From Nocardioides jiangsuensis (GTDB taxonomy: Bacteria > Actinomycetota > Actinomycetes > Propionibacteriales > Nocardioidaceae): a stretch of DNA of 64,000 nucleotides. The stretch lies in NCBI RefSeq assembly GCF_019679455.1, contig NZ_JAIEZQ010000002.1, positions 186,001 through 250,000 on the forward strand, in the 5' to 3' direction. How positions within the stretch are numbered: position 1 is the first letter of the stretch; every line of letters begins with the position of its first letter. A model generated the notes under the pieces. That model saw nothing but the letters and a program-made list of their open reading frames with translations, ran no database searches and was not told the DNA's origin. A program made the position numbers and the translations under genes. This document shows, piece after piece, positions 18,141 to 25,942 of the stretch.

Positions 18141-19553
18141 GTGACTCTTCGGCTCTACGACTCCGCGACGCGCGCGGTCCGCGACTTCGCCCCCCTCGAG
18201 GACGGCAAGGCGGGCATCTACGTGTGCGGTCTGACGGTGCAGTCGGAGCCGCACGTCGGGCACGTGCGCTCGGCGGTGAACTTCGACGTGCTGCGCCGCT
18301 GGATGACCGCGTCCGGGTACGACGTCACCTTCATCCGCAACATCACCGACATCGACGACAAGATCCTGATCAAGTCCGCCCAGCAGGGCCGGCCCTGGTA
18401 CAACCTCGCCTACATGATGAAGCGCGAGCTCGACCGGGCCTACGACGCGCTCAACGTGCTGCCGCCGACGTACGAGCCGGCCGCCACCGGGCACATCCCC
18501 GAGATGGTCGAGCTGATCGCGCAGCTGATCACCCGCGGCCACGCCTACGCCGCCGCGGACGGGTCCGGCGACGTGTACTTCGACGTGAAGTCCTGGCCGG
18601 CGTACGGCGCGCTCTCCGGCCAGAAGGTCGACGAGATGGAGGCCGCCGAGGACGCCGACCCGCGCGGCAAGCGGGACCCCCGCGACTTCGCGCTGTGGAA
18701 GGGCTACAAGAAGGAGTCAGAGCCGGCGACCGCCGCGTGGCCCTCGCCGTGGGGCCCGGGCCGCCCCGGCTGGCACATCGAGTGCTCGGCGATGGCGCTG
18801 AAGTACCTCGGCGGTGCCTTCGACATCCACGGCGGCGGCGTCGACCTGCGCTTCCCGCACCACGAGAACGAGCAGGCGCAGTCACGCGCGGCCGGGTTCG
18901 GTTTCGCGAGCTACTGGATGCACAACGCCTGGATCACCACCGCCGGCGAGAAGATGAGCAAGTCGCTCGGCAACTCGCTGCTGATCCCGGTCGTCCTCGA
19001 GCGGGTCCGCCCGATCGAGCTGCGCTACTACATGGTCGCCGCGCACTACCGCTCGCACGTGGAGTTCTCCTACGAGGCGCTCGAGGAGGCCTCGGTCGGC
19101 TTCCGCCGGGTCGAGGGGTTCCTCGCCCGGGCCGCGGAGCTCACGGGCGGGGTCGGTGAGGACGGGATGCACTGCGCGGAGTTCGTCGCGGCGATGGACG
19201 ACGACCTCGGCACCTCCGCCGCGGTGGCCGCGATCCACGACGTGGTCCACGAGGGCAACAAGCTGCTCGCCGAGGGCGACTCGGCCGCGCTGCGCGGGAA
19301 CGCGGCGTCGGTGCGCGCGATGCTCGCGGTGCTCGGCGTCGACCCGCTCGACCCGCACTGGGCGGGCGGCGGCTCGGGGTCGGACGAGAAGCTGTCCGCC
19401 GCCGTGTCCGTGCTGGTCGCCGGGCTGCTGGAGCAGCGGTCGCGGGCCCGGGCCGACAAGGACTTCGCGGCCGCGGACGCGATCCGCGACCAGCTCAAGG
19501 CCGCCGGGATCGCGCTCGAGGACACCCCGCAAGGACCGAAGTGGTCGATCTGA
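18141..19553 (+). CDS. cysS: Cysteine-tRNA ligase
   Basis: Charges tRNA-Cys. The 470-residue class I synthetase has YVCGLTV, the HIGH-type motif as HVGH (EPHVGHVRS), the zinc region with [10 protein letters not shown] and HHENEQAQS, and KMSKS ([10 protein letters not shown]). A C-terminal helical domain ends in PQGPKWS. The GTG start lies 7 nt after a TAGGAT -10-like hexamer (18129-18134), so the transcript looks leaderless. It lies 53 nt before the rlmB region, the usual actinobacterial cysS-rlmB pairing. The usual upstream neighbours ispD/ispF are displaced. Confidence 0.96.
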   Translation: MTLRLYDSATRAVRDFAPLEDGKAGIYVCGLTVQSEPHVGHVRSAVNFDVLRRWMTASGYDVTFIRNITDIDDKILIKSAQQGRPWYNLAYMMKRELDRAYDALNVLPPTYEPAATGHIPEMVELIAQLITRGHAYAAADGSGDVYFDVKSWPAYGALSGQKVDEMEAAEDADPRGKRDPRDFALWKGYKKESEPATAAWPSPWGPGRPGWHIECSAMALKYLGGAFDIHGGGVDLRFPHHENEQAQSRAAGFGFASYWMHNAWITTAGEKMSKSLGNSLLIPVVLERVRPIELRYYMVAAHYRSHVEFSYEALEEASVGFRRVEGFLARAAELTGGVGEDGMHCAEFVAAMDDDLGTSAAVAAIHDVVHEGNKLLAEGDSAALRGNAASVRAMLAVLGVDPLDPHWAGGGSGSDEKLSAAVSVLVAGLLEQRSRARADKDFAAADAIRDQLKAAGIALEDTPQGPKWSI

Positions 19554-19657
19554 CCCGCTGAACGACCTCGTCGTTCGAACTTCTCGGGCGCAGCGGCTAC
19601 CGTCGTATGACGGTCGAGCTCGTCGAGACCCATCACTACCGAAGGCAGAACATCTCC

Positions 19658-20617
19658 ATGGCAGGCAACTCGGCGCGTCGCGGCGCCATCAAGAAGTCCG
19701 GCAAGGGCAACCCGACCGCGGGATCCGGCGGCCGCGTCCGCCGCGGGCTCGAGGGCAAGGGCCCGACCCCGAAGGCGAAGGACCGCGAGGGGCACACCGC
19801 CTACAAGGCCCGCAAGCGCGTCGAGAAGACGAAGAGCGCCCGGCCGAAGCGTCCCGCGAAGACCGGGGACTCCGAGTGGATCGCCGGCCGCAACTCCGTG
19901 GTCGAGGCGCTGCGCGCGCACATGCCGATCACCTCGATCTACGTCGCCGAGGGCGCCGAGCGGGACGGCCGGCTGCGTGAGGTGTTCCGGGTCGCCGCCG
20001 AGCGGGGTGTGTCCCTGCTCGAGGTCCCGCGCAACGAGATGGACCGGCTCACCCAGGGCGCGGTGCACCAGGGGCTCGCGGCGAAGGTCCCGGCCTACGA
20101 GTACGCCCACCCCGACGACCTGCTCGACCGCGCCGCGGAGGTCAAGGAGAAGCCGCTGATCGTCGCGCTCGACTCCGTGACCGACCCGCGCAACCTCGGC
20201 GCCGTGGTGCGCTCGGCGGCCGGCTTCGGCGCGCACGGCGTGCTGATCCCGGAGCGGCGCGCGGCCGGCATGACCGCCTCGGCCTGGAAGACCTCGGCCG
20301 GCGCCGCGGCCCGCGTCCCGGTCGCGCAGACGGTGAACCTCACGCGCCAGCTCAAGGCGTACCAGGAGGCCGGCTGCATGGTGATCGGCCTGGCCGCGGA
20401 CGGCGACGTGTCGCTGCCCGACCTCGACCTGGCCGACGGGCCGCTGGTGGTCGTGGTGGGCTCCGAGGGCAACGGGCTCTCCCGCCTGGTGGCCGAGACG
20501 TGTGACCAGCTGGTGTCGATCCCGATGGTGAACGCGCTCGAGTCGCTCAACGCCGGGGTCGCCGCGTCGGTGACCCTGTACTCCGTGGCCGAGAAGCGCG
20601 GGACGTTCACCTCCTGA
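19658..20617 (+). CDS. rlmB: 23S rRNA (guanosine-2'-O-)-methyltransferase RlmB (SpoU/TrmH family)
   Basis: Methylates a 23S rRNA guanosine with SAM. The 319-residue protein has a basic, disordered N-terminal extension of about 70 residues (common in actinobacteria). A substrate-binding domain (WIAGRNSVVEALRAH) follows, then the SPOUT fold with motifs DPRNLGAVVRSA, GSEGNGLSRLV and NALESLNAGVAASVTLY. ATG at 19658 is chosen over an in-frame start at 19607 because the latter would add a non-conserved leader; GAAGGCAGA precedes it. Array D begins 13 nt after the stop. Confidence 0.92.
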   Translation: MAGNSARRGAIKKSGKGNPTAGSGGRVRRGLEGKGPTPKAKDREGHTAYKARKRVEKTKSARPKRPAKTGDSEWIAGRNSVVEALRAHMPITSIYVAEGAERDGRLREVFRVAAERGVSLLEVPRNEMDRLTQGAVHQGLAAKVPAYEYAHPDDLLDRAAEVKEKPLIVALDSVTDPRNLGAVVRSAAGFGAHGVLIPERRAAGMTASAWKTSAGAAARVPVAQTVNLTRQLKAYQEAGCMVIGLAADGDVSLPDLDLADGPLVVVVGSEGNGLSRLVAETCDQLVSIPMVNALESLNAGVAASVTLYSVAEKRGTFTS

Positions 20618-20630
20618 CCCTCCCGGCTTC

Positions 20631-20700
20631 TTCGTTGAGGCGTCACTCGTTCGGCGTTGAGAGGGCAGTCGTGCGGCGTTGAGGCGTCACTCGTGATGCC
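20631..20700 (-). repeat. Intergenic tandem repeat array D, three units
   Basis: Three copies of the repeat unit on the minus strand. The outer cap TTCGTTGAGG (plus-strand view) lies next to the rlmB stop. The array runs towards the AbiEi/DUF559-like gene and pairs in inverted orientation with array E on that gene's far side. Confidence 0.9.
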
Positions 20701-20813
20701 GCCGCGTCGCCGGACGGGCCAGGAACCGTCCCCGGTTCCGGCGAGCCGGGGGCGTGTCCACCGCCGGAAGGACGAGGGGCGCCGGCGGCGCCGTACCGCC
20801 CGATCGTGGCGGG

Positions 20814-21719
20814 ATGATGCTCCCTCCCGAGATCCCGCGCACGCCGTTCACCTGGCCCCAGGCCAAGGCCCGGGGGTTGTCCCGGCACCGGCTCGACGAG
20901 CTGGTCGCCGAGGGCGTCGTACGACGGGTGCTGCGCAACGTCTACGTCCGGGCCGACGCGGCCGACTCGCAGCTGCTCCGGGCGCAGGCGGCCAGGCTCG
21001 TGCTCAGCCCGTTCGTCGTGATCTGCGACCGGACGGCGGCCTGGATCTGGGGCGTGGACACGTTCGCCTATCGCGAGCTGGAGATCCTCCCGCCGCTGGA
21101 GACCTATGCCCTGCGCGGGCACACGCGTGCGCGCCGCGAGGGGTGCGAGGGCGGCATCCGCGACCTGGCACCCGAGGACGTCTGCGACGTCGGCGGGGTC
21201 GCGGTCACCACCCGCCTGCGCACCGCCCTCGACCTCGCGTGCAAGCTCAGCAGGCGTGACGCGCTCGCGGCGCTCGACGGCTTCATGCGCGTGCACGGGC
21301 TGACCCGCCCGGAGCTGCGGCGTGAGCTCCGGCGGTACTTCCGGCGCCGCGGGGTGGTCCAGGCGCGGCAGCTCGTCGGGCTCGCAGACCCGCGCGCGGA
21401 GTCGCCCGGTGAGTCGTGGACCCGGATGGCAGCCGTCGACGCCGGGCTCCCGGTGCCCGAGCTGCAGTGGTGGGTCCACGACGGCGGCCGGCCGGTGTTC
21501 CGCCTCGACATGGCCTACCCGAAGAGCCGGGTGGCGCTGGAGTACGACGGACGCGAGTTCCACGAGCGCGCCGAAGCGCAGGCGCGGGACGAGGCGCGGA
21601 GGCGGTGGCTGCGCGAGCACGGCTGGACGGTGATCGTGGTGACCAAGGAGTCGTTCACGCCGGACGCGCTGGCGGCCTGGACCGGGGAGCTCCGCGACGC
21701 CCTGCGCGTCCGCCGCTGA
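20814..21719 (+). CDS. AbiEi-antitoxin-like winged helix protein with DUF559/Vsr-like C-terminal domain
   Basis: The 301-residue protein starts with a winged-helix segment (FTWPQAKARGLSRHRLDELVAEG ... VYVRAD) of the kind annotated as type IV antitoxin AbiEi domain. The C terminus has a nuclease-fold pattern (FRLDMAYPKSRVALEYDG ... RRRWLREHGWTVIVVTKESF), typical of DUF559/Vsr-like proteins. These single genes are common in actinobacteria and their role is unknown; no AbiEii-type toxin gene is next to it. Two ATGs stand in tandem at 20814 and 20817. The gene stands alone, bracketed by inverted repeat arrays D and E, which hints at insertion as a unit. Confidence 0.8.
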   Translation: MMLPPEIPRTPFTWPQAKARGLSRHRLDELVAEGVVRRVLRNVYVRADAADSQLLRAQAARLVLSPFVVICDRTAAWIWGVDTFAYRELEILPPLETYALRGHTRARREGCEGGIRDLAPEDVCDVGGVAVTTRLRTALDLACKLSRRDALAALDGFMRVHGLTRPELRRELRRYFRRRGVVQARQLVGLADPRAESPGESWTRMAAVDAGLPVPELQWWVHDGGRPVFRLDMAYPKSRVALEYDGREFHERAEAQARDEARRRWLREHGWTVIVVTKESFTPDALAAWTGELRDALRVRR

Positions 21720-21732
21720 CGCCGTACGCCAG

Positions 21733-21848
21733 CCGGAACGAGTGACCTCTCAACCCCTCACGACTGACGTCTCGACGCCGACGGAGTGACCTCTCAACCC
21801 CTCACGACTGACGTCTCGACGCCGACGGAGTGACCTCTCGACGAGGGG
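21733..21848 (+). repeat. Intergenic tandem repeat array E, five units in alternating variants
   Basis: Five direct copies in which two variants alternate: GAGTGACCTCTC, then GACTGACGTCTC, so that a 45-46 bp double unit is repeated. It ends in the cap CTCGACGAGGGG, immediately followed by the stop codon of the DUF4032 gene on the other strand. The alternation suggests growth of the array by duplication of a two-unit block. Confidence 0.9.
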
Positions 21849-23105
21849 CTACTCCGGGGGCGAGCCGGCCTCGGGGAGGCCCATCAGCGCCTCCGGGTCG
21901 TCACTCGCGGTGATGACCTCCTGCGGGTGCGTGATGAGCACCTCGTCGATGTAGGAGCGCGCCGCGACCTTGATGTCGACCTCCTTGTGCGCCTTCTCCG
22001 AGAGGTACCACCGGTGCTCGAGGATCTCGTGGAAAAGCTCCGGCGGCTCGAGCTTGCCGCGCAGGTGCGGCGGGACCATCGCCATCACCGGCTCGTAGAC
22101 GTTGGTCAGCCACCGGTGCGCGGCGATGGTGCGGTCGCCGTCGCCCAGCTCGGCGTGCGCGCAGTACGCGGACACGTCGTTGAGCAGCCGCCGCGCCTGG
22201 TTGTCCTCCACGTCGAGCCCGGTGAGGCTCTGCAGCTCGCGGGAGTGGTGGCCCGCCTCCACGACCTTCGGCTGGAGCCGCACCGTCGCGCCGTCCCAGT
22301 CGGTGACGATGTCGAGCTCGTCGACGTCGAAACCGAGGTCGTTGAGCCGCTCGATCCGCTGCTCGATGCGCCACATCTCGCTGGTGTCGAACTCCTCGGT
22401 CCCGGTCAGCTCCTGCCACAGCGCGGTGTACCGCGTCTCGACGAGCTCGATGATCTCGTGCGGGTCCACGGCCTCGTCGAGGAAGCCGCCCGCCTGCAGG
22501 TCGAGCAGCTCGCCGAACAGGTTGCCGTAGGCGACCTCGAGGTCGTAATTGCGCTGCCCCTCGCTGAGCTCCGGGTGCAGCTCGCCGGTCTCGGCGTCGA
22601 CCAAGTACGCCGTGAACTCGCCCGCGCTGCGCCGGAACAGCACGTTCGACAGCGACACGTCGCCCCAGAAGAACCCGGCCAGGTGCAGCCGGACCAGCAG
22701 CACCGCGAGCGCGTCGATCAGCTTCGGCAGGCTGTCCGCGCGCAGCCCATGGCTGAACAGCCAGCGGTACGGCAGCGAGTAGGTGAGATGCCGGGTGACC
22801 AGCGCGGGCTCGATCTCCTCGCCGTCCGGTGCCTCGCGCCCGTCGACGACCGCGACCGGCTCCACGGTCGGCAGGTCCATCCGGCGCAGGTCGCGCAGCA
22901 TCCGGTACTCCCGGAACGCCATCGCCTCGCGGGTCTCCTTCACCGCGTAGACGTCGTGGCCGAGGCGGACGATGCGCACGACGTGCCGGGACAGGCCGCG
23001 GGGCAGCGGCACGACGTACGTGTCGTCCCACTCCTCGAGCGGCGTGCTCCAGGGGAGGGTGACCAGGGCCGGGTTGGGCTTGGTGGCCACGATGCGCAGG
23101 GGCAT
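21849..23105 (-). CDS. DUF4032 protein with kinase-like N-terminal domain
   Basis: The 418-residue protein has a protein-kinase-like region. There is a lysine in VYAVKETREAMAFREYRML, a catalytic-loop-like GDVSLSNVLF (His of the usual HGD replaced by Trp) and a DFG-like VDAETGEL. The C-terminal half is the DUF4032 region (YIDEVLITHPQEVI near the end). This resembles lipopolysaccharide-kinase/RIO-like folds. Substrate and activity are unknown. The ATG at 23105 was chosen since the conserved sequence starts at once (MPLRIVATKPNPALV); the longer upstream frame runs through soxR. The stop abuts repeat array E. Confidence 0.82.
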   Translation of the reverse strand: MPLRIVATKPNPALVTLPWSTPLEEWDDTYVVPLPRGLSRHVVRIVRLGHDVYAVKETREAMAFREYRMLRDLRRMDLPTVEPVAVVDGREAPDGEEIEPALVTRHLTYSLPYRWLFSHGLRADSLPKLIDALAVLLVRLHLAGFFWGDVSLSNVLFRRSAGEFTAYLVDAETGELHPELSEGQRNYDLEVAYGNLFGELLDLQAGGFLDEAVDPHEIIELVETRYTALWQELTGTEEFDTSEMWRIEQRIERLNDLGFDVDELDIVTDWDGATVRLQPKVVEAGHHSRELQSLTGLDVEDNQARRLLNDVSAYCAHAELGDGDRTIAAHRWLTNVYEPVMAMVPPHLRGKLEPPELFHEILEHRWYLSEKAHKEVDIKVAARSYIDEVLITHPQEVITASDDPEALMGLPEAGSPPE

Positions 23106-23215
23106 GGGGTGCAGCCTATCCGGGCGCCCGGGGGCCGGGTCTACCGCGCGTGGACGGTGAACGCCGGACCGCCGTCCGCTGCCTCGAGCCGAACCCCGAC
23201 GGATGCGCGGTCCGG

Positions 23216-23677
23216 TCAGCTCGCCGGACCACTCCCCGGCTCCAGGTAGACCGCGCCCGGACCGCGCGCCGCTGCCTCGTCCCCTGGGTTGTTCAGCGCG
23301 CAGGTGCGCAGGCTCAGGCAGCCGCAGCCGATGCAGGAGTCGAGCTTGTCGCGGAGCCGCTCGAGGCGCTCGATCTGCTCCTCGATCCGGGGCCGCCAGC
23401 TCCGGGAGAGGCGCGACCAGTCGCCCTTCGTCGGGGCACGGCCCTCGGGAAGCGTGGCGAGCGCGGCCACGATCTCGTCGAGCGTGAGGCCGACCCGCTG
23501 GGCGGAGCGGACGAACGCCACCCGCCGGAGCGCGGCCTGGGGGTAGCGGCGCTGGTTGCCGGCGGTCCGCTCGGAGGCGATCAGGCCGCGCGACTCGTAG
23601 AAGCGGAGTGCGGAGGTGGCCACGCCGGAACGCTCGGCGAGCTGACCGATGGTGAGGTGGGCCGCGGGTCTCGCCAT
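23216..23677 (-). CDS. soxR: Redox-sensitive transcriptional activator SoxR
   Basis: The 153-residue MerR-family protein has an N-terminal helix-turn-helix (LTIGQLAERSGVATSALRFYESRGL) and dimerisation helix. The [2Fe-2S] ligand set is CxxCxCx5C (CIGCGCLSLRTC), diagnostic of SoxR. In actinobacteria SoxR senses redox-cycling compounds directly and controls a small regulon. A short divergent gap towards csbD contains repeat array F. No SoxR target gene is obvious nearby. Confidence 0.93.
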   Translation of the reverse strand: MARPAAHLTIGQLAERSGVATSALRFYESRGLIASERTAGNQRRYPQAALRRVAFVRSAQRVGLTLDEIVAALATLPEGRAPTKGDWSRLSRSWRPRIEEQIERLERLRDKLDSCIGCGCLSLRTCALNNPGDEAAARGPGAVYLEPGSGPAS

Positions 23678-23724
23678 GCCGCCCAGCGTAGTCCTGAGAC
23701 CTCAACCCCACTCGAGCTTCCCCA

Positions 23725-23775
23725 TCCTCGTCGAGGCGTCAGTCGTGTGGTGTCGAGAGGTCACTCGCGCGGCAC
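23725..23775 (-). repeat. Intergenic tandem repeat array F, two units
   Basis: Two copies of the unit on the minus strand, with the cap TCCTCGTCGAGG (plus-strand view) facing soxR. No partner array is visible downstream to 64000, so this would be the left flank of a module whose right flank is missing or lost. Confidence 0.8.
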
Positions 23776-23796
23776 GCGCCCACCCGGACATGCGGC

Positions 23797-23830
23797 AGGG
23801 CGGCCCCGGAACTGCCTCCGGGACCGCCCT
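23797..23830 (-). terminator. Hairpin terminator downstream of csbD
   Basis: Arms AGGGCGG (23797-23803) and CCGCCCT (23824-23830) pair. Six further pairs inside (CCCGGA with TCCGGG) follow after one mismatch, leaving a 6-nt loop. It lies 20 nt past the csbD stop. No U-tract follows, as is usual in GC-rich actinobacteria. Confidence 0.6.
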
Positions 23831-23850
23831 GACTCGGGTGGTGCGGCTCG

Positions 23851-24021
23851 TTACTTGAACGCGTCCTTGACCTTCTCGCCGGCCTGCTTCAGGTCGGCCT
23901 TGCTCTGCTCGGCCTCACCTTCGCGCTTCATGGACTCGTCGTTGGTGGCGTCGCCCAGCTTCTCCTTGCCCTTGCCGACCAGACCCTCGGTCTTGTTCTG
24001 CATCTTGTCGTCCGTGCTCAT
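23851..24021 (-). CDS. CsbD-family small stress protein
   Basis: A 56-residue, very hydrophilic Lys/Glu/Asp-rich protein beginning MSTDDKMQNKTEGLVGKGKE and ending GEKVKDAFK. The KTEGLVGKGKEKLGDATND stretch is the CsbD signature. Members are abundant general-stress proteins of unknown mechanism, often under alternative sigma factors. A perfect ribosome-binding site (AAGGAGG) lies 8 nt upstream of the ATG. Not visible in long-ORF searches because of its size. Confidence 0.92.
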   Translation of the reverse strand: MSTDDKMQNKTEGLVGKGKEKLGDATNDESMKREGEAEQSKADLKQAGEKVKDAFK

Positions 24022-24167
24022 AGCCACAACCTCCTTGGTAGGTGTGCCGGCCCGGTACCCGCGCTGCCCGAGCGCATGCGCACCGCCGTCCGGGTCGTGC
24101 GTGTGCCACCTCCCGCGCCGACTACGATGGGCGGTCGCGGAGCCGCTGTGGCCCAGGGGTTCCGCAG

Positions 24168-24243
24168 GCCGGCCTGGCGCAATCGGTAGCGCACCTAACT
24201 TGTAATTAGGGGGTTAGGGGTTCGAGTCCCCTGGCCGGCTCCA
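24168..24243 (+). tRNA. tRNA-Thr (anticodon TGT)
   Basis: All arms fold. The acceptor GCCGGCC pairs with GGCCGGC, D stem GCGC/GCGC, anticodon stem CCTAA/TTAGG with loop CTTGTAA (anticodon TGT at 24201-24203, reading ACA), and T stem AGGGG/CCCCT with loop TTCGAGT. The discriminator is T and CCA is genome-encoded (24241-24243). A TACGAT -10-like element lies about 45 nt upstream. Confidence 0.96.
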
Positions 24244-24354
24244 CCAGCGATTCGTCCTGTTCGCGCACAAAGCGCACGTCCGCGTCCCGGGTTTTACCGA
24301 ACCTTGGATTTCGCGACCTGGATCGCCGTCCGAGGCGCTGCCTATCGTCGATGC

Positions 24355-24510
24355 ATGTTCATCTCCGTCCGTGTCGCCAACGTCGCGCTGGTGGTGGCGT
24401 CGACGCTGTTCGCGATGACGCTGATAGCCGACGTCCTCGTGGTGCACGGCGTGATGGCGCTGGTCCTGGCGGGGCAGCTCGTGGGCCGCGCGACCCTCGC
24501 GCAGCGCTGA
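24355..24510 (+). CDS. Small hydrophobic protein, function unknown
   Basis: A 51-residue reading frame encoding two hydrophobic segments (VALVVASTLFAMTLIADVLVV and VMALVLAGQLVG) and a basic end. A TATCGT -10-like hexamer at 24342-24347 lies just upstream of ATG 24351/24355, the spacing of a leaderless actinobacterial message. Only ATG 24355 gives the hydrophobic frame. No homologue recognised. The composition suits a small membrane protein, but it could be a chance reading frame. Confidence 0.4.
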   Translation: MFISVRVANVALVVASTLFAMTLIADVLVVHGVMALVLAGQLVGRATLAQR

Positions 24511-24592
24511 CGCCGTACGACGGACGCGGTCGGCGCCGCGTCCCGGGCGATCTGTCCGCTTCGTCGGACAAGCCCGGCAGCCGTGCCGCACC

Positions 24593-25747
24593 ATGGGACC
24601 CGTGACCAGCGGGGGAGACAGGCTCACGCAGCGCCTCGAGCTGCTCGACTACCTGCGGTTCCTGGCCGCCACCTCCGTCGTCGCCTTCCACTACCTGTAC
24701 AACGGGATGGAGAACGGCAAGCTCACGTCGCTGGAGCCGTCCGCCCTCGCCGGCCCCGCCCGCTTCGGGCTGTTCGGCGTGGAACTGTTCTTCATGATCA
24801 GCGGCTTCGTCATCCTGGGCTCGGCCCGCGGCCGGTCCGCCCGCCAGTTCGTCGTCGGCCGTGCGCTGCGACTGCTGCCGGCATTCTGGGTCGCGATGGC
24901 GCTCACCGCGGTGGTCATGGCGCTCTGGGGCGAAGCCTCGGGCCTGCGCGTGACGGCGGGCCAGGTGCTCGGCAACCTCACCATGACCCCGACGCTCTTC
25001 GGCGTGGAACCGGTCGACGGCGTCTACTGGACGCTGCTGCTCGAGCTGCAGTTCTACGCGCTGGTCCTGCTCTTCCTGGTCCTCGGGCAGGGGCACCGGC
25101 TCGGCGCGTTCCTGCCGTACTGGGCGCTGGCCATCTGGCTGGTGAACTACCTCGTGCCCGCGCTGGCCGACCGGGTCTGGCTGGGTGACCACTTCGCGTT
25201 CTTCGTCGCCGGGGCGCTCATCGCGGAGATCCGGTACGCCGGTGTGAGCCCGCTGCGCCTGGGCGGGCTGGTCGCCACCGCGGCGGTCACCGTGCCGTAC
25301 GCCGCGTGGATCGCGTCCTGGCTCATGCCCGGCCCGTCCGGCACGGTCGCGTGCATGCTGCTCGTCGTCGCGTTCTACGCGGTCCTGCTGAGCCTGTGCC
25401 TGCCGTCCGTCGCCGCGGTCCGCCTGCCCGCCTCCGCCTGGGCCGGCGGGCTCACCTACCCGCTCTACCTGCTGCACGCGCACATCGGGTACATCCTGCT
25501 CTCCCGCTTCGGCGAGGAGTCGCACCCGTGGACGTCGTACGGCGTCGTGCTGGCCGTCGTGCTGACGCTCACCGTGGCGGTGCACGTGCTGGTCGAGCGG
25601 CGGGGGCGGCCCTTCTGGTACAGCCTCTTCGACCGCTCGCTCGGCCGGCTCGCGGACGTCCTCGACCGAACGCCCCGGAAGGCCCCGTCGCACGGCGTCG
25701 GTGGGCGCGACGTGCCCACGGTCCCGGCCGGCGCCGACAGGATGTGA
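24593..25747 (+). CDS. Acyltransferase family 3 (OafA/YrhL type) membrane protein
   Basis: The 384-residue protein with about ten membrane helices begins with the family signature LDYLRFLAATSVVAFHYLYNG (carrying the conserved His) and continues GLFGVELFFMISGFVIL. A later conserved element is YWTLLLELQFYALV. Such enzymes O-acylate cell-surface polysaccharides or antibiotics at the membrane. The C-terminal 40 residues are a hydrophilic tail. ATG 24593 is used; GTG 24602 in frame is also possible. It stands alone, so the acceptor is unknown. Confidence 0.87.
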   Translation: MGPVTSGGDRLTQRLELLDYLRFLAATSVVAFHYLYNGMENGKLTSLEPSALAGPARFGLFGVELFFMISGFVILGSARGRSARQFVVGRALRLLPAFWVAMALTAVVMALWGEASGLRVTAGQVLGNLTMTPTLFGVEPVDGVYWTLLLELQFYALVLLFLVLGQGHRLGAFLPYWALAIWLVNYLVPALADRVWLGDHFAFFVAGALIAEIRYAGVSPLRLGGLVATAAVTVPYAAWIASWLMPGPSGTVACMLLVVAFYAVLLSLCLPSVAAVRLPASAWAGGLTYPLYLLHAHIGYILLSRFGEESHPWTSYGVVLAVVLTLTVAVHVLVERRGRPFWYSLFDRSLGRLADVLDRTPRKAPSHGVGGRDVPTVPAGADRM

Positions 25748-25942
25748 CCCTCGGCCGGTCTGCCCGGAACGGCCCTGGGCAACTCCGGAACCGGGAGGCC
25801 GGGGGTGGTACCCAGCTGTGCCGTACGGCGAGCGCGCGGCGGTACCGGTCGGTGCCGGAATCCCCGGCGGGGCTCTCCCCACGGTAAAGAAAGCGTCGTA
25901 GGCTGCTGCCCACGCAACCGTGCAAATGCGAACGGGGAGAAC

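Noticed and set aside
23698-23714. SoxR box upstream of soxR
   Set aside because: CCTGAGACCTCAA has partial symmetry but the spacing does not fit a MerR-type promoter; it may be a decayed repeat unit.
266-23775. Repeat arrays as CRISPR
   Set aside because: Units of about 22 bp abut directly with no unique spacers, arrays have only two to five units, and no cas gene is present.
24168-24300. tRNA-Thr as integration site of a genomic island
   Set aside because: No integrase and no duplicated tRNA 3' end were seen within the window.
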